From contig JANPBT010000061.1 in the NCBI GenBank assembly GCA_031430575.1, positions 1 to 31,308 on the forward strand: a stretch of 31,308 nucleotides of DNA, written 5' to 3'. A program made the position numbers and the translations under genes. This document shows positions 23,125-31,181 of this stretch, in pieces (the stretch's first letter is position 1; every line of letters starts with the position of its first letter). Source of the stretch: JANMDS01 sp031430575. GTDB lineage: Bacteria > Pseudomonadota > Gammaproteobacteria > Burkholderiales > Casimicrobiaceae. The notes beneath the pieces were generated by a model. It saw only the letters and a list, made by a program, of their open reading frames with translations, searched no databases and was not told the origin of the DNA.

Positions 23125-24402
23125 TTAACGATTTGGCGAATTGCAGAAGGCAAAATCGACCTCAGGTGCTAAGCCGCTGACGATGCGCGCGATGCTCTTA
23201 CCCGAGCCGCAAGCGTGCGTCCAGCCGAGCGTGCCGTGGCCAGTGTTGAGATAGAGATTGGGCAATTTGCTCTTACCAATGATCGGCACGTTACTTGGCG
23301 TTGCCGGGCGCAGACCCGTCCAAAAGCTTGCCTGCGTGGTGTCCCCAGCGCCCGGGAAAAGTTGCTCGACGCGACGCACAATCGCTTCGCAGCGCACGCG
23401 GTTTAGATCACGGTCATAGCCGTTTAATTCTGCCGTACCCGCGATCCGCAGTCGATCTGTGCCTTGCCCCGTTAAGCGCGAAAAAACAAGTTTGTATTCA
23501 TCATCCGTAAGGCTTACTTGATGCGCCATGCTTGGGTCTTTCACCGGCATCGTTACCGAATAACCCTTAGCCGGATATATTGGCAGGCGAATGCCGAGCG
23601 GCTCGGCGTAGATGGGGCTCAGTGAACCCATCGCTAACACATACGCATCGGAACGAATTCGTTGGAATCGGCCCTCGCTATCGGTCGCTTCTACGTGATC
23701 AATCTGCCCGCTGGCTTCGCGCAGCGCCGTAATCGTGTGGCTCATCAGAAATTTCACGCTAGCCCCTTCGCAAAGCTTCACCAGCTCGCGCGCAAAGCGG
23801 TTTGCATCACCGGATTCATCTTCAGCGGTGTAGGTTGCACCTGCCAATTGCGCGCGAACATGGCGCAGTGCGGGCTCAAGCGTAAGGGCTTCATCGGCGC
23901 TGATCACTTGCCGCTCGCAACCAAGCGCGCGCATTTGCTCGGCTGGCCCTCTTGCTGCTTCAAACTCTTTCTGCGAAGTATAGAAATGCAAAATACCTTG
24001 CGTACGTTGATCGTAATTCAGGCCAGTAGCGCTGCGCAGCTCTTGCAGCATCGCGCGGCTATAGGTGCCTAAGCGAACGATTTGCGCGATGTTGTGCCGC
24101 GTGCGCGCGGGCGTGCATTCACGCAAAAATTGCAAGCCCCAAAGCCACTGTCGCATATCGGCGCGGATGCGGAACAGAAGTGGCGCATCTTCCTTGCCTA
24201 GCCATTGCAATACCTTGAGCGGCGCACTCGGATTTGCCCATGGCTCGGCGTGGCTTACGGAGATTTGTCCGCCATTGGCGAAGCTGGTTTCTGCCGCAGG
24301 ATGGGCTTGTCGGTCGATTACCGTAACGTCGTGGCCAAGCTGCGAGAGATAATAGGCAGAGCTGACCCCAAGTAAGCCGCTGCCAAGAACTAAAACGTTC
24401 AT
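23125..24402 (-). CDS. dadA: DadA-like FAD-dependent D-amino acid dehydrogenase
   Basis: 425 residues from ATG 24402, with AAGG 7 nt upstream. The N-terminal FAD-binding Rossmann motif VLGSGLLGVSSAYYLSQLGH is followed by VTVIDRQ with the ribose-binding acidic residue. DAO-family blocks SFANGGQISVSHAEPWANP, LPIYPAKGYSVTMP, WTGLRPATPSNVPIIG and LYLNTGHGTLGWTHACGSGK match DadA, which oxidises D-amino acids (classically D-alanine) to 2-oxo acids and passes electrons to the respiratory chain. The glycine riboswitch upstream suggests that glycine, or a D-amino acid linked to glycine, is the relevant substrate or signal. The usual partner racemase dadX is not adjacent. Confidence 0.88.
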   Translation of the reverse strand: MNVLVLGSGLLGVSSAYYLSQLGHDVTVIDRQAHPAAETSFANGGQISVSHAEPWANPSAPLKVLQWLGKEDAPLLFRIRADMRQWLWGLQFLRECTPARTRHNIAQIVRLGTYSRAMLQELRSATGLNYDQRTQGILHFYTSQKEFEAARGPAEQMRALGCERQVISADEALTLEPALRHVRAQLAGATYTAEDESGDANRFARELVKLCEGASVKFLMSHTITALREASGQIDHVEATDSEGRFQRIRSDAYVLAMGSLSPIYAEPLGIRLPIYPAKGYSVTMPVKDPSMAHQVSLTDDEYKLVFSRLTGQGTDRLRIAGTAELNGYDRDLNRVRCEAIVRRVEQLFPGAGDTTQASFWTGLRPATPSNVPIIGKSKLPNLYLNTGHGTLGWTHACGSGKSIARIVSGLAPEVDFAFCNSPNR

Positions 24403-24489
24403 TTTTGAGCCTTTTTGACGAGAGGGCGAGCCGTAATCAGCGCGAATGACATTTTTAGAAAGTCCTTCCCGTCGCGCGATCCGACGTGC

Positions 24490-24597
24490 TTGCCGCTCCC
24501 CCTGTCCTCGATACCTGAGAGATTCATAACCGCTTCAGCGTGAGGCGATCATTTGCTCCTTCGGTGCGCCATCAATCCATGGCGGCTCTCCAGACGG
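24490..24597 (-). ncRNA. Glycine riboswitch (single aptamer) upstream of dadA
   Basis: On the minus strand the leader contains the conserved aptamer elements in order: GGAGAG (24591-24586), CCGAAGGAGCAA (24564-24553), ATCTCTCAGGTAT (24523-24511) and AGGACAGGGGGAG (24508-24496). These are the signature segments of the gcvT-type glycine aptamer. It starts just after a -10-like TAATAT, and the dadA ATG is about 88 nt beyond its end. Only one aptamer is visible, not the classical tandem. A GC-rich hairpin (CGTCG/CGACG, about 24486-24470) followed by GGGAAGGA may form the expression platform. Whether glycine turns the gene on or off cannot be told. Confidence 0.88.
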
Positions 24598-24602
24598 CGT
24601 CA

Positions 24603-24608
24603 ATATTA
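24603..24608 (-). promoter_or_regulatory. -10-like box before the glycine riboswitch
   Basis: TAATAT on the minus strand, placed so that transcription would start at or just before the first aptamer stem. No good -35 hexamer is visible at standard spacing. Confidence 0.4.
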
Positions 24609-25093
24609 AAGCAGTGGGGTGACCTGAGCGTGTATGGGAGTTTGCGCCTTCGGTGGATGCAGCATGCAAAATAATGCCACATCACTCTCCTGCTTTTATG
24701 AAATATAATGCATTTTTTAAAGAAAAGCAAATTATGCTGTTACAGGCAAGGTCGGGTAGTCGCGAGATCGCGCGCCAGAGGGCGATGTCGTGAATTTGCA
24801 CCGCAGCTGCAACGAAGATGAATTCTTGGCGTAGCGCGGGCCGACGCCGGGCACGCACAGCCCCAAGATCTCAGGTCAGCAGATCAGCAGATTCTCTCTC
24901 GACTTGTAATGATGAGATTCAGGGCAACCGTGTGCAATTTTTGATCAATCACTGCAATAGCTGTTTTTGGGGCGGTTTTTTACGCTGCGTAAAACACCAG
25001 AAATCGCTGTCGATTCAGAATTTTCCTTTTGTAAATATGCGCACTAAAAAACTATGATGAAATCTGAGGTACTTTGTCTGCGCACCGAACACA
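24609..25093. other. Intergenic region between the riboswitch promoter and the DUF4188 gene
   Basis: About 485 bp, AT-rich around 24690-24740 (TATAAT at 24704-24709 without a -35). A frame at 24818-25057 has arginine-rich, low-complexity content and no ribosome-binding site, so I do not call it. The promoter at 25029-25058 belongs to the DUF4188 gene. Confidence 0.45.
25029..25058 (+). promoter_or_regulatory. Putative sigma-70 promoter of the DUF4188 gene
   Basis: TTGTAA (25029-25034), an 18-bp spacer and TATGAT (25053-25058), 35 bp before ATG 25094. Confidence 0.4.
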
Positions 25094-25576
25094 ATGATTG
25101 ATTCTGGGAGATTTACTTCAACCATCGAAGGAAGTTTTGTAGTCTTTTTAATTGGTTTACGCATCAATAATCCGCTGCGGGTCGATCAGTGGCTTCCAAC
25201 GCTCCTCTCGATGCCACCGATGATTTCAGAACTGAAAAACAAGCCTGAGCTGGGACTAATGGGCGTTGAGTCATGGCTTTCACGCACGACGATCATGGTT
25301 CAGTACTGGAGATCAATGGAGCAGCTGCTTGCATATTCCCAAAACAGGGATGCCAAACATCTCCCAGCGTGGAGCAGGTTCAATAGAGTTGCCCAATCAA
25401 GCTCGGCGGTAGGCATCTGGCACGAGACTTATCGGGTTGAACCCGGAAATTACGAGAATATTTACTTCGATATGCCTGCGTTTGGGTTTGGTCAAGTCGG
25501 GGTTCGAAAAAGTGCGGTTGGGGCTCTCAAAAATTCAGCGGGGCGAATGCAATCAACGAAGCCACCAACGCAATAG
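25094..25576 (+). CDS. DUF4188-family protein (monooxygenase-like fold)
   Basis: 160 residues. SGRFTSTIEGSFVVFLIGLR is followed by NPLRVDQWLPTLLSMPPMIS, ELGLMGVESWLSRTTIMVQY and WRSMEQLLAYSQNRDAKHLP. AVGIWHETYRVEPGNYENIY and DMPAFGFGQVG complete the pattern. This matches DUF4188, whose members look like dimeric alpha-beta-barrel haem/aldoxime-type or ABM-like proteins. No substrate is known to me. Length and both ends look complete. It is a single gene; the next gene is convergent. Confidence 0.75.
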   Translation: MIDSGRFTSTIEGSFVVFLIGLRINNPLRVDQWLPTLLSMPPMISELKNKPELGLMGVESWLSRTTIMVQYWRSMEQLLAYSQNRDAKHLPAWSRFNRVAQSSSAVGIWHETYRVEPGNYENIYFDMPAFGFGQVGVRKSAVGALKNSAGRMQSTKPPTQ

Positions 25577-25666
25577 CAAACCGTTGAGAGCATGGATACG
25601 CTTAAGGGGAATTGAGCAAACGAGCGCATAGTCCTAATGGTCTTGAGTTTCGCAATATTATCTATC

Positions 25667-26770
25667 CTAGGGGACGATTTGCCCGGGTTTGCTCTGACTC
25701 GGAGGCCTAATAAGATCTTTAATTCCTGTCGTGTATTTGAGGCTCTCCAGTTGGCGGTATGAGCTCTGCGGGATCACCACCGAATTTTTATTCTGCGCTG
25801 ATGCGCGGCGAAGCTGCGTGCGAAACTGTGTGGGGTCGGTTGTAATGACAGGTTTTGTAACGGAAGTAGCGTACTTATCAAGGTTTCCAGATCGCCACGG
25901 CATCACGCCGTGGTTGCCCAAAAAATGAAGATCTTTTATGGCGTCCGCGGGAATGTTGTATGTCCGAGTCTCCGATGCGACAAACCCTACCGCGAAGTCT
26001 TTTGCGCCGAGTTTTTTCATCGCCATCCAGTCTTGATGATTTGCGGTAATGTATCCGCCGATCCCGTCTGGGAGAATCGTCGCTCTGGCAGCAGAGGCTG
26101 CGCTATCAGCGGCCTTTGCATTCCAGTCGTATCGGTCTAGGATGACATGAACGAGGTTGGCTTGCACATTCACGCTTCCGTCTTGTTGCTTTGTTAAAGT
26201 GACGGTCGCGTTAGTGTTGAACGTTGCATTGCCTAACGTCATCATTCGGTCAGTTTCGGCGGGCGATTCGGTAGAGATTCCTCCGACCTGTTTGTCACGG
26301 ATATTGATCAATTTATTGTTATTATCTCTAAATGTGATTGATTCACCAACTTTCAGTGCTTTCATTTTTGCCAGAATCCCTCTGACTCCGGGCGTCGCAC
26401 TTTCTTCGCCAAATACACGATCTAGCAACACGGTGGTGTTGGCAGAGGAGGGCTCAACGTAATAGTTTTTTGATGACGCGAATTCGCTTGGAAGTTTGAC
26501 CAAACCACCTTTCCCTTGGGCGTACATGATTAAAGCCGCTCCCGAAAACGAGCGACCCTCGTCGATCATGTAGTTTTTGAGTGCGGGTTCAGGTTTGTTG
26601 AGTTTGCGAAAAAGTAATCCGAGCTCGTCATCGGACAAATGTGGGCGAACGTCCTGGGAAGAGCCTGGTTTAGTTGATCCAGGACCTGGCATTTCAAAAA
26701 ATTGGGCAAGCCGTAGATCTTTTTGTGCATAGCTTGGTGTGATTGCAGATGAAATAGATGAGATGCTCAT
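25667..26770 (-). CDS. Unrecognised 367-residue protein, possible secreted effector
   Basis: I do not recognise this protein. The N-terminus, MSISSISSAITPSYAQ, is rich in Ser, Ile and Ala, with no Sec signal peptide or TM segment. Serine-rich disordered starts of this kind are common in type III/flagellar substrates, which is inference only. Residues 40-80 include LSDDELGLLFRKLNKPEPAL. A beta-rich middle (TVTLTKQQDGSVNVQANLVH) precedes ILDRYDWNAKAADSA (about 210-224) and WMAMKKLGAKDFAVGF. Two long Ser/Ala/Asn-rich stretches look like linkers. AGGA lies upstream of ATG 26770. The base composition is more AT-rich than the left part of the window. It is divergent from the large BTAD regulator at 27193, which could control it. 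Confidence 0.7.
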   Translation of the reverse strand: MSISSISSAITPSYAQKDLRLAQFFEMPGPGSTKPGSSQDVRPHLSDDELGLLFRKLNKPEPALKNYMIDEGRSFSGAALIMYAQGKGGLVKLPSEFASSKNYYVEPSSANTTVLLDRVFGEESATPGVRGILAKMKALKVGESITFRDNNNKLINIRDKQVGGISTESPAETDRMMTLGNATFNTNATVTLTKQQDGSVNVQANLVHVILDRYDWNAKAADSAASAARATILPDGIGGYITANHQDWMAMKKLGAKDFAVGFVASETRTYNIPADAIKDLHFLGNHGVMPWRSGNLDKYATSVTKPVITTDPTQFRTQLRRASAQNKNSVVIPQSSYRQLESLKYTTGIKDLIRPPSQSKPGQIVP

Positions 26771-27192
26771 TTAGTTTGTCCTGTAAATTACTTCGAAGCG
26801 ACACAAAACCTTTTGGTTTCAGATCACAAAAATTCGCTCAAAATATCTTTAAAGCTTAGCAAAAAGTGCACCAGCTGCAGGTGATTAAGCGCGGTCTAGC
26901 GTTTAGTTCACATTGGGATGCGATGTCTGTCCCGAGTGAGCCCGACGTTCGTCGCCATTTCGGCGCAAAGATAGAAATTTATGGCAACGACCTCGCGCTA
27001 AGCTAAAACCCCTCATCGCGTAAAGCGCCGCGTTTCATGTAATCTTTCCTTTACAATTCATTACATAAAAAGTGGGTTCATTTGCGGCACAAAAGAAACA
27101 ATTTGCAACTTTTTAGGAAAGTTGCCGCAAGCTTGCAACGGGATACGCGGAAGCAAAACCGTTTTGAGCGCCTATCTCATACTTAGAGGGTT
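26771..27192. other. 422-bp divergent intergenic region with hairpin cluster
   Basis: Separates the unrecognised 367-residue gene (-) from the BTAD regulator (+), so both promoters should lie here. It holds three related half-sites near 27105-27139 (separate entry) and an AT-rich stretch around 27030-27070. I could not assign confident -35/-10 pairs. No gene is supported inside it. Confidence 0.5.
27105..27139. promoter_or_regulatory. Overlapping inverted repeats (GCAAC/GTTGC) upstream of the BTAD regulator
   Basis: GCAACTTT (27105-27112) pairs perfectly with AAAGTTGC (27118-27125) across a 5-nt loop. The GTTGC at 27121-27125 can instead pair with a third half-site, GCAAC (27135-27139). The two hairpins are mutually exclusive. 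They could be an attenuator-like RNA switch or an operator with three half-sites. It lies 54 bp before the start codons. Confidence 0.5.
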
Positions 27193-27195
27193 ATG

Positions 27196-30100
27196 ATGTC
27201 GGTCCGTGACGCGCTGCCCTTGGCGGTGCACGTAGAAACACGTTCGTGTTCGGTTGGGCTTAATATCCAATTTCTTGGCGGCTTTTCAGTTCAGATCAAC
27301 TCGCAATCGATTGCAGCAACTGCGTGGCAAAGACTAGACGCGAAACGATTGTTTATTTTCTTGGTGCTCAATCATTCCCATCGCGCCAGCAGAGCTGAGC
27401 TCTGTAAGTCGCTGTGGCCAAGCGTAGAAAAAAACAGTGCACGCGCTAGGCTGACCAATACACTTTACAGCCTACGCAAGGCACTCACTGGCGCGGGCGA
27501 TCGCCTCACCGCTGACGCGGAAAACATTGCGCTCAAGTGGGACAGCGCAGTGATTTGGGATGTGGAAGTTTATGAGCGCTGCCTTGACGCTGCGGCTGTT
27601 TGCGTGGATGTCGAAGAACAGCTCGAGCAGCTTGAATGCGCACTTTCGCTTTATCGTGGGGATTTACTTCAAGAATTTGTCGGTGAGATCTATACGCAGC
27701 AAGATCGCGCGCTACTCAAGGCGCGATATCTCTGGCTGCTTGACCAACTCGTGTTGCTCCATAGTCCGCACGGTGCAAACACAGGCAAGGGAGTAGCGGA
27801 GGCGATTCGCTACCAAAAAATGCGTATCGAAGCGCATCTGCTTGATCAGGATGCGCACGCGAAACTCCTTGAACTTACGCTGTTAGCGGGCGATTTGGAG
27901 GGCGCCATCGTCCACTACAAATACTGTCGCGACATCATCGCGTCAGAGTTTGGTCAAGCGCCGTCTGCGGATGTTCAGAGTCTATACGAACAGATTAAGG
28001 CTCAGCGCAAAATTGCATTGGTGAAACCCGCGCTAGAAATTGCCCTCCTTGCTGGGGCGGGTATACAGCACGATACCTGCGGCGCAGATTTGATCGATTT
28101 CGCTGCTACTGGGCGCGTGTTGAATCCTTTACTCGATCTCCACCGAGCCAGTGCACAGGCTGATTTCGAGGCAACTAATGCGCCTGCACCAATGGCGGCA
28201 ACTTTTGAGGCTACCCGGATTGACCGCGCGCCAATCGCTCGGATCGCGCAGGTTGAGTTGAGTGTTGAGGACGCGCCTGATTTGCGGCTGGATATAGACA
28301 TCCGTGACCCATCGTTTACCCCGCTTGGAAGGGATAACGACGTGCACGAGATCTTTAGACTCCTGTGCGACAGCCCCGAATGCGCGCGGGTGCTTACGAT
28401 TGCGGGTTTTGGTGGCGTGGGTAAGACTACGATCGCGCGTCATCTCCTCCACCGCTGGCGCGCAACCGATACTTTCGCATGGAATCAGGTATCGATCGCT
28501 GTTTTTGTTGACTGCCGCGAGCTCAATACGGTTCAGGCGGTAGCAGAAAAGCTGAAGTCTGTTCTCGGATTAAGGCAGTCATTGACAGAAGGATTGCGCA
28601 CACTCGGCGGCGATAGCCATGGATTAATTGAAGGCTTGCTGGTCATCGATAATTGCGAGCATTTGGTCAATCAAGCGGGGATTTTATTGACGCTGGCGCA
28701 ACGCTGCCCGAAGTTACGCGTCTTAACGACCAGTCGTTGCGCGCTGCGCATTGAAGGCGAGCTCGTTTATCCACTGCAACCACTTAATGTCGCGACCGAC
28801 GCAGTGACCTTGTTTGTGCGTCGGGCGCGCATGCGGAATCCAAAGCTTCGCTTCGATGCAAGCGCCTTAGCTGCCGTCGCTGGCATTTGCAGAAAGCTCG
28901 ACGGGCTACCTTTAGCGATTGAGCTCGCGGCGGCGCGAACGCGTCTATTTACGCCGGAGTCACTTTTAGAGAGGCTACAAAAAGACCTCACGCTGCTTCA
29001 CGGAAATGTGACGGACGGGACTACAGCCAGCACGGGGCCTCATCGCTCCCTTTGGGGCATATTAGATTGGACAGTGAAGCTGCTCAGCATTCGCGAGCGC
29101 GAGCTACTGGTCTGGTTGCCAGTGTTTCAAGGGGGCTTCTCACTGGCTGTCGTAGAGGCTATTTTTGCGTATCGAAGTACGGGGAAAGTAGCGAGCGAGG
29201 TCGTTGATTTATTTGAAGCACTCATCGACCATCAGCTGATTTGTGAAGTGAATGCGAATGGGGAACGCAGCTCCGAGGCGAGCGAAAGTGTTGCTCAAAA
29301 TCCACATTCGGGACTGTATGAAGATCTCTCAGCACAGAGTGCACTCTCGCAGTCCAGCCCGGGGCGACGCTGGATGTTGCTTGAAACCGTCAAGCAGTTC
29401 GTCGATGCGACCCTGAGCGATAAATCTGATCCTGAGTATTGCGCTGCTGACGCCCACGCCGCGTATTTCATTCGTCAGATGAACACACTGATGAATGCGA
29501 ATGAGGATAGTGAGGCGTGCAGTCTATTTTTTATCGAAGAACCTGCGAATCTCCTCGCTGGACTTGATTGGAAATTCAGCCAAAATTCAACCCAGCCCAT
29601 CGACGATTTACTGCGAACACTCAATCGGATTGCAGACTCTGGAACGCATTGGCTTCAGATTGATCGTTGGATTGAGCGCATTAACCAAGATTCATCACTA
29701 GCGCTCAATGAAAATCAGCGCGACTTGATTAGTGTAATTTCTTTAACTAATTTGCAGCGAGGACGGCAGCTAGAACCCGCTAGCAAATTTGCCGAGCAAA
29801 TTTTGGATCAGTTTTTTATTGATGGCGTCGTTTCTCAAAAAAACCTTCGAGCTGCATTAATTCAATGCGAGTGGTTGATGTATGAGGAAGGTCGCCCAGA
29901 AGAATCAATCGCAATTGCCGATAGGGTTCTTGAAGCGGCTCGATTAAAAAATATGACGATGCAAGAAACCGGTTTTCTTCTAGGGCATCGACTTTTTGCG
30001 CTAGTCTGGTCTGGGCATCAGGCCACTCTTTCGGATGTGATGAAAAAGAGGGGTGCAACACTGCGATCTGTTCCCGCGTTTGCTTTTCATCTCAGAATGA

Positions 30101-30858
30101 ATGATGGGTGGGTCGAGCATTGCCGTGGAAATGCTGACAAAAGCATATCAATTTTTACGCAATGTTGCAAGAGTACCTACGCGCGCGAAGACATCATTCA
30201 GCGTAGAAATGCCCATTCCGCGCTTATTTTCATATCTGCTGATTGGGATCGATTCGGTACGATGATTGTTCAAGCAGAAAAGCTCGAAGCAATCAAGGGA
30301 TTGCCTCCCGCCGTGGCTCGGGAGACTTCCCTTATCGCCTCAGCGGCTCGGCGCTACGTTGAATGCCGCATCTTAGCGGGTGAGGAGCAAGAGAACGCAT
30401 GGAGAAAGTTTGGTGAACTGTTAGAACCCATTAGATTTGCCTCATGTCGGCCGCAGCTTCTCTATTTGTTTTTGGATGCAGCGTTTATTTGCAAGAACAA
30501 AAACGCGATGCGTCTTGCTTTGATTGCAATACTGGAGAAACCGATATTGACGTCAGTATTCCGTACGGTTTCGTTCTCTGAAGTCACGGGCCTAATTGCG
30601 ACGATACTTGCGCTCCCTAAGCTCGCGACGGAGGCTCTCCTTTTGGCGCAAGAATGGAGAAAACGAAATAGTTACGTACCAACGCTGAGACAGCGCGGCC
30701 AGCGTCGCTTACTTAGGCTCCCGGACCAGATTCTTGACACAGGCGCGTCCTGCGACAGCTTAGATATCAGCCAATTTAGTGGCATTGCGTATTGGAAAAG
30801 GATTCATCCAATACTTGAAAAACTCTCTGAAGAACTGAATTTGCAAACCTCTCCCTAG
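27196..30858 (+). CDS. Large BTAD-domain transcriptional regulator with NB-ARC-type ATPase (AfsR/SARP-like architecture)
   Basis: 1220 residues from ATG 27196 (5 nt after GAGGG); ATG 27193 is also possible. The N-terminal winged-helix plus BTAD region spans about 10-270: NIQFLGGFSVQINSQSI, LDAKRLFIFLVLNHSHRASR, LWPSVEKNSARARLTNTLYS, then CALSLYRGDLLQEFVG. A linker of about 100 residues carries TCGAD from a dispersed repeat. The STAND/NB-ARC ATPase has P-loop GFGGVGKTTIAR (about 404-415), Walker B LLVIDNCEHL, LTTSRCALRI and GLPLAIELAAAR. The C-terminal 600 residues are helical, TPR-like and poorly conserved. Such STAND regulators hydrolyse ATP as a switch and activate transcription on ligand binding. 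A related gene starts 323 bp downstream. Confidence 0.85.
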   Translation: MSVRDALPLAVHVETRSCSVGLNIQFLGGFSVQINSQSIAATAWQRLDAKRLFIFLVLNHSHRASRAELCKSLWPSVEKNSARARLTNTLYSLRKALTGAGDRLTADAENIALKWDSAVIWDVEVYERCLDAAAVCVDVEEQLEQLECALSLYRGDLLQEFVGEIYTQQDRALLKARYLWLLDQLVLLHSPHGANTGKGVAEAIRYQKMRIEAHLLDQDAHAKLLELTLLAGDLEGAIVHYKYCRDIIASEFGQAPSADVQSLYEQIKAQRKIALVKPALEIALLAGAGIQHDTCGADLIDFAATGRVLNPLLDLHRASAQADFEATNAPAPMAATFEATRIDRAPIARIAQVELSVEDAPDLRLDIDIRDPSFTPLGRDNDVHEIFRLLCDSPECARVLTIAGFGGVGKTTIARHLLHRWRATDTFAWNQVSIAVFVDCRELNTVQAVAEKLKSVLGLRQSLTEGLRTLGGDSHGLIEGLLVIDNCEHLVNQAGILLTLAQRCPKLRVLTTSRCALRIEGELVYPLQPLNVATDAVTLFVRRARMRNPKLRFDASALAAVAGICRKLDGLPLAIELAAARTRLFTPESLLERLQKDLTLLHGNVTDGTTASTGPHRSLWGILDWTVKLLSIRERELLVWLPVFQGGFSLAVVEAIFAYRSTGKVASEVVDLFEALIDHQLICEVNANGERSSEASESVAQNPHSGLYEDLSAQSALSQSSPGRRWMLLETVKQFVDATLSDKSDPEYCAADAHAAYFIRQMNTLMNANEDSEACSLFFIEEPANLLAGLDWKFSQNSTQPIDDLLRTLNRIADSGTHWLQIDRWIERINQDSSLALNENQRDLISVISLTNLQRGRQLEPASKFAEQILDQFFIDGVVSQKNLRAALIQCEWLMYEEGRPEESIAIADRVLEAARLKNMTMQETGFLLGHRLFALVWSGHQATLSDVMKKRGATLRSVPAFAFHLRMNDGWVEHCRGNADKSISIFTQCCKSTYAREDIIQRRNAHSALIFISADWDRFGTMIVQAEKLEAIKGLPPAVARETSLIASAARRYVECRILAGEEQENAWRKFGELLEPIRFASCRPQLLYLFLDAAFICKNKNAMRLALIAILEKPILTSVFRTVSFSEVTGLIATILALPKLATEALLLAQEWRKRNSYVPTLRQRGQRRLLRLPDQILDTGASCDSLDISQFSGIAYWKRIHPILEKLSEELNLQTSP
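28073..28090 (+). repeat. Dispersed 18-bp repeat, copy 16 (exact)
   Basis: Exact 18-mer in the sense direction of the BTAD regulator, in a third frame read as TCGAD (residues 294-298 from ATG 27196). It lies in the linker between the BTAD and ATPase domains. It is the only copy between 21997 and the right edge. Confidence 0.95.
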
Positions 30859-31181
30859 GGGTTATATGCTAACCACGTAGGGATTGGGTTTTGTGATGTA
30901 AATCCAGAGAGCATTACGAGCGAAATGTAGCTATTTGGTTCGCTATTCATATTCAAAAATGCCAGCTTTGAAATTTCATTCATTTGATGTAGGTTTACGT
31001 CATACAATCTCGTTGTTGTGATTTAAGGCTGTGAGGCCACTTCTCGACGATGGATCTAACGCTGCCTATAAGGTGCCTAGATAGAAAATTCTGCAAGACC
31101 CTTGCGGACAAATTGATCCTACTTGTCGGATTTAGCAGTCATCCTGAGCAATACAAATAAAAAAATTAGGAGGTTGTGGTT
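30859..31181. other. 323-bp intergenic region between the two BTAD regulators
   Basis: AT-rich, with no terminator-type hairpin after the first regulator. A weak GACAA/TTGTC inverted pair lies near 31109-31130. The only clear element is the ribosome-binding site TAGGAGG at 31167-31173. No gene is supported. Confidence 0.5.

Noticed and set aside
24511..24524. ATACCTGAGAGATT, which looks like a copy of the dispersed repeat
   Set aside because: It is the conserved CUCUCAGGUAU segment of the glycine aptamer on the other strand. The match to the repeat is limited to the ends.
24818..25057. 79-codon open frame
   Set aside because: No ribosome-binding site, unrecognisable composition, and it overlaps the likely DUF4188 promoter.
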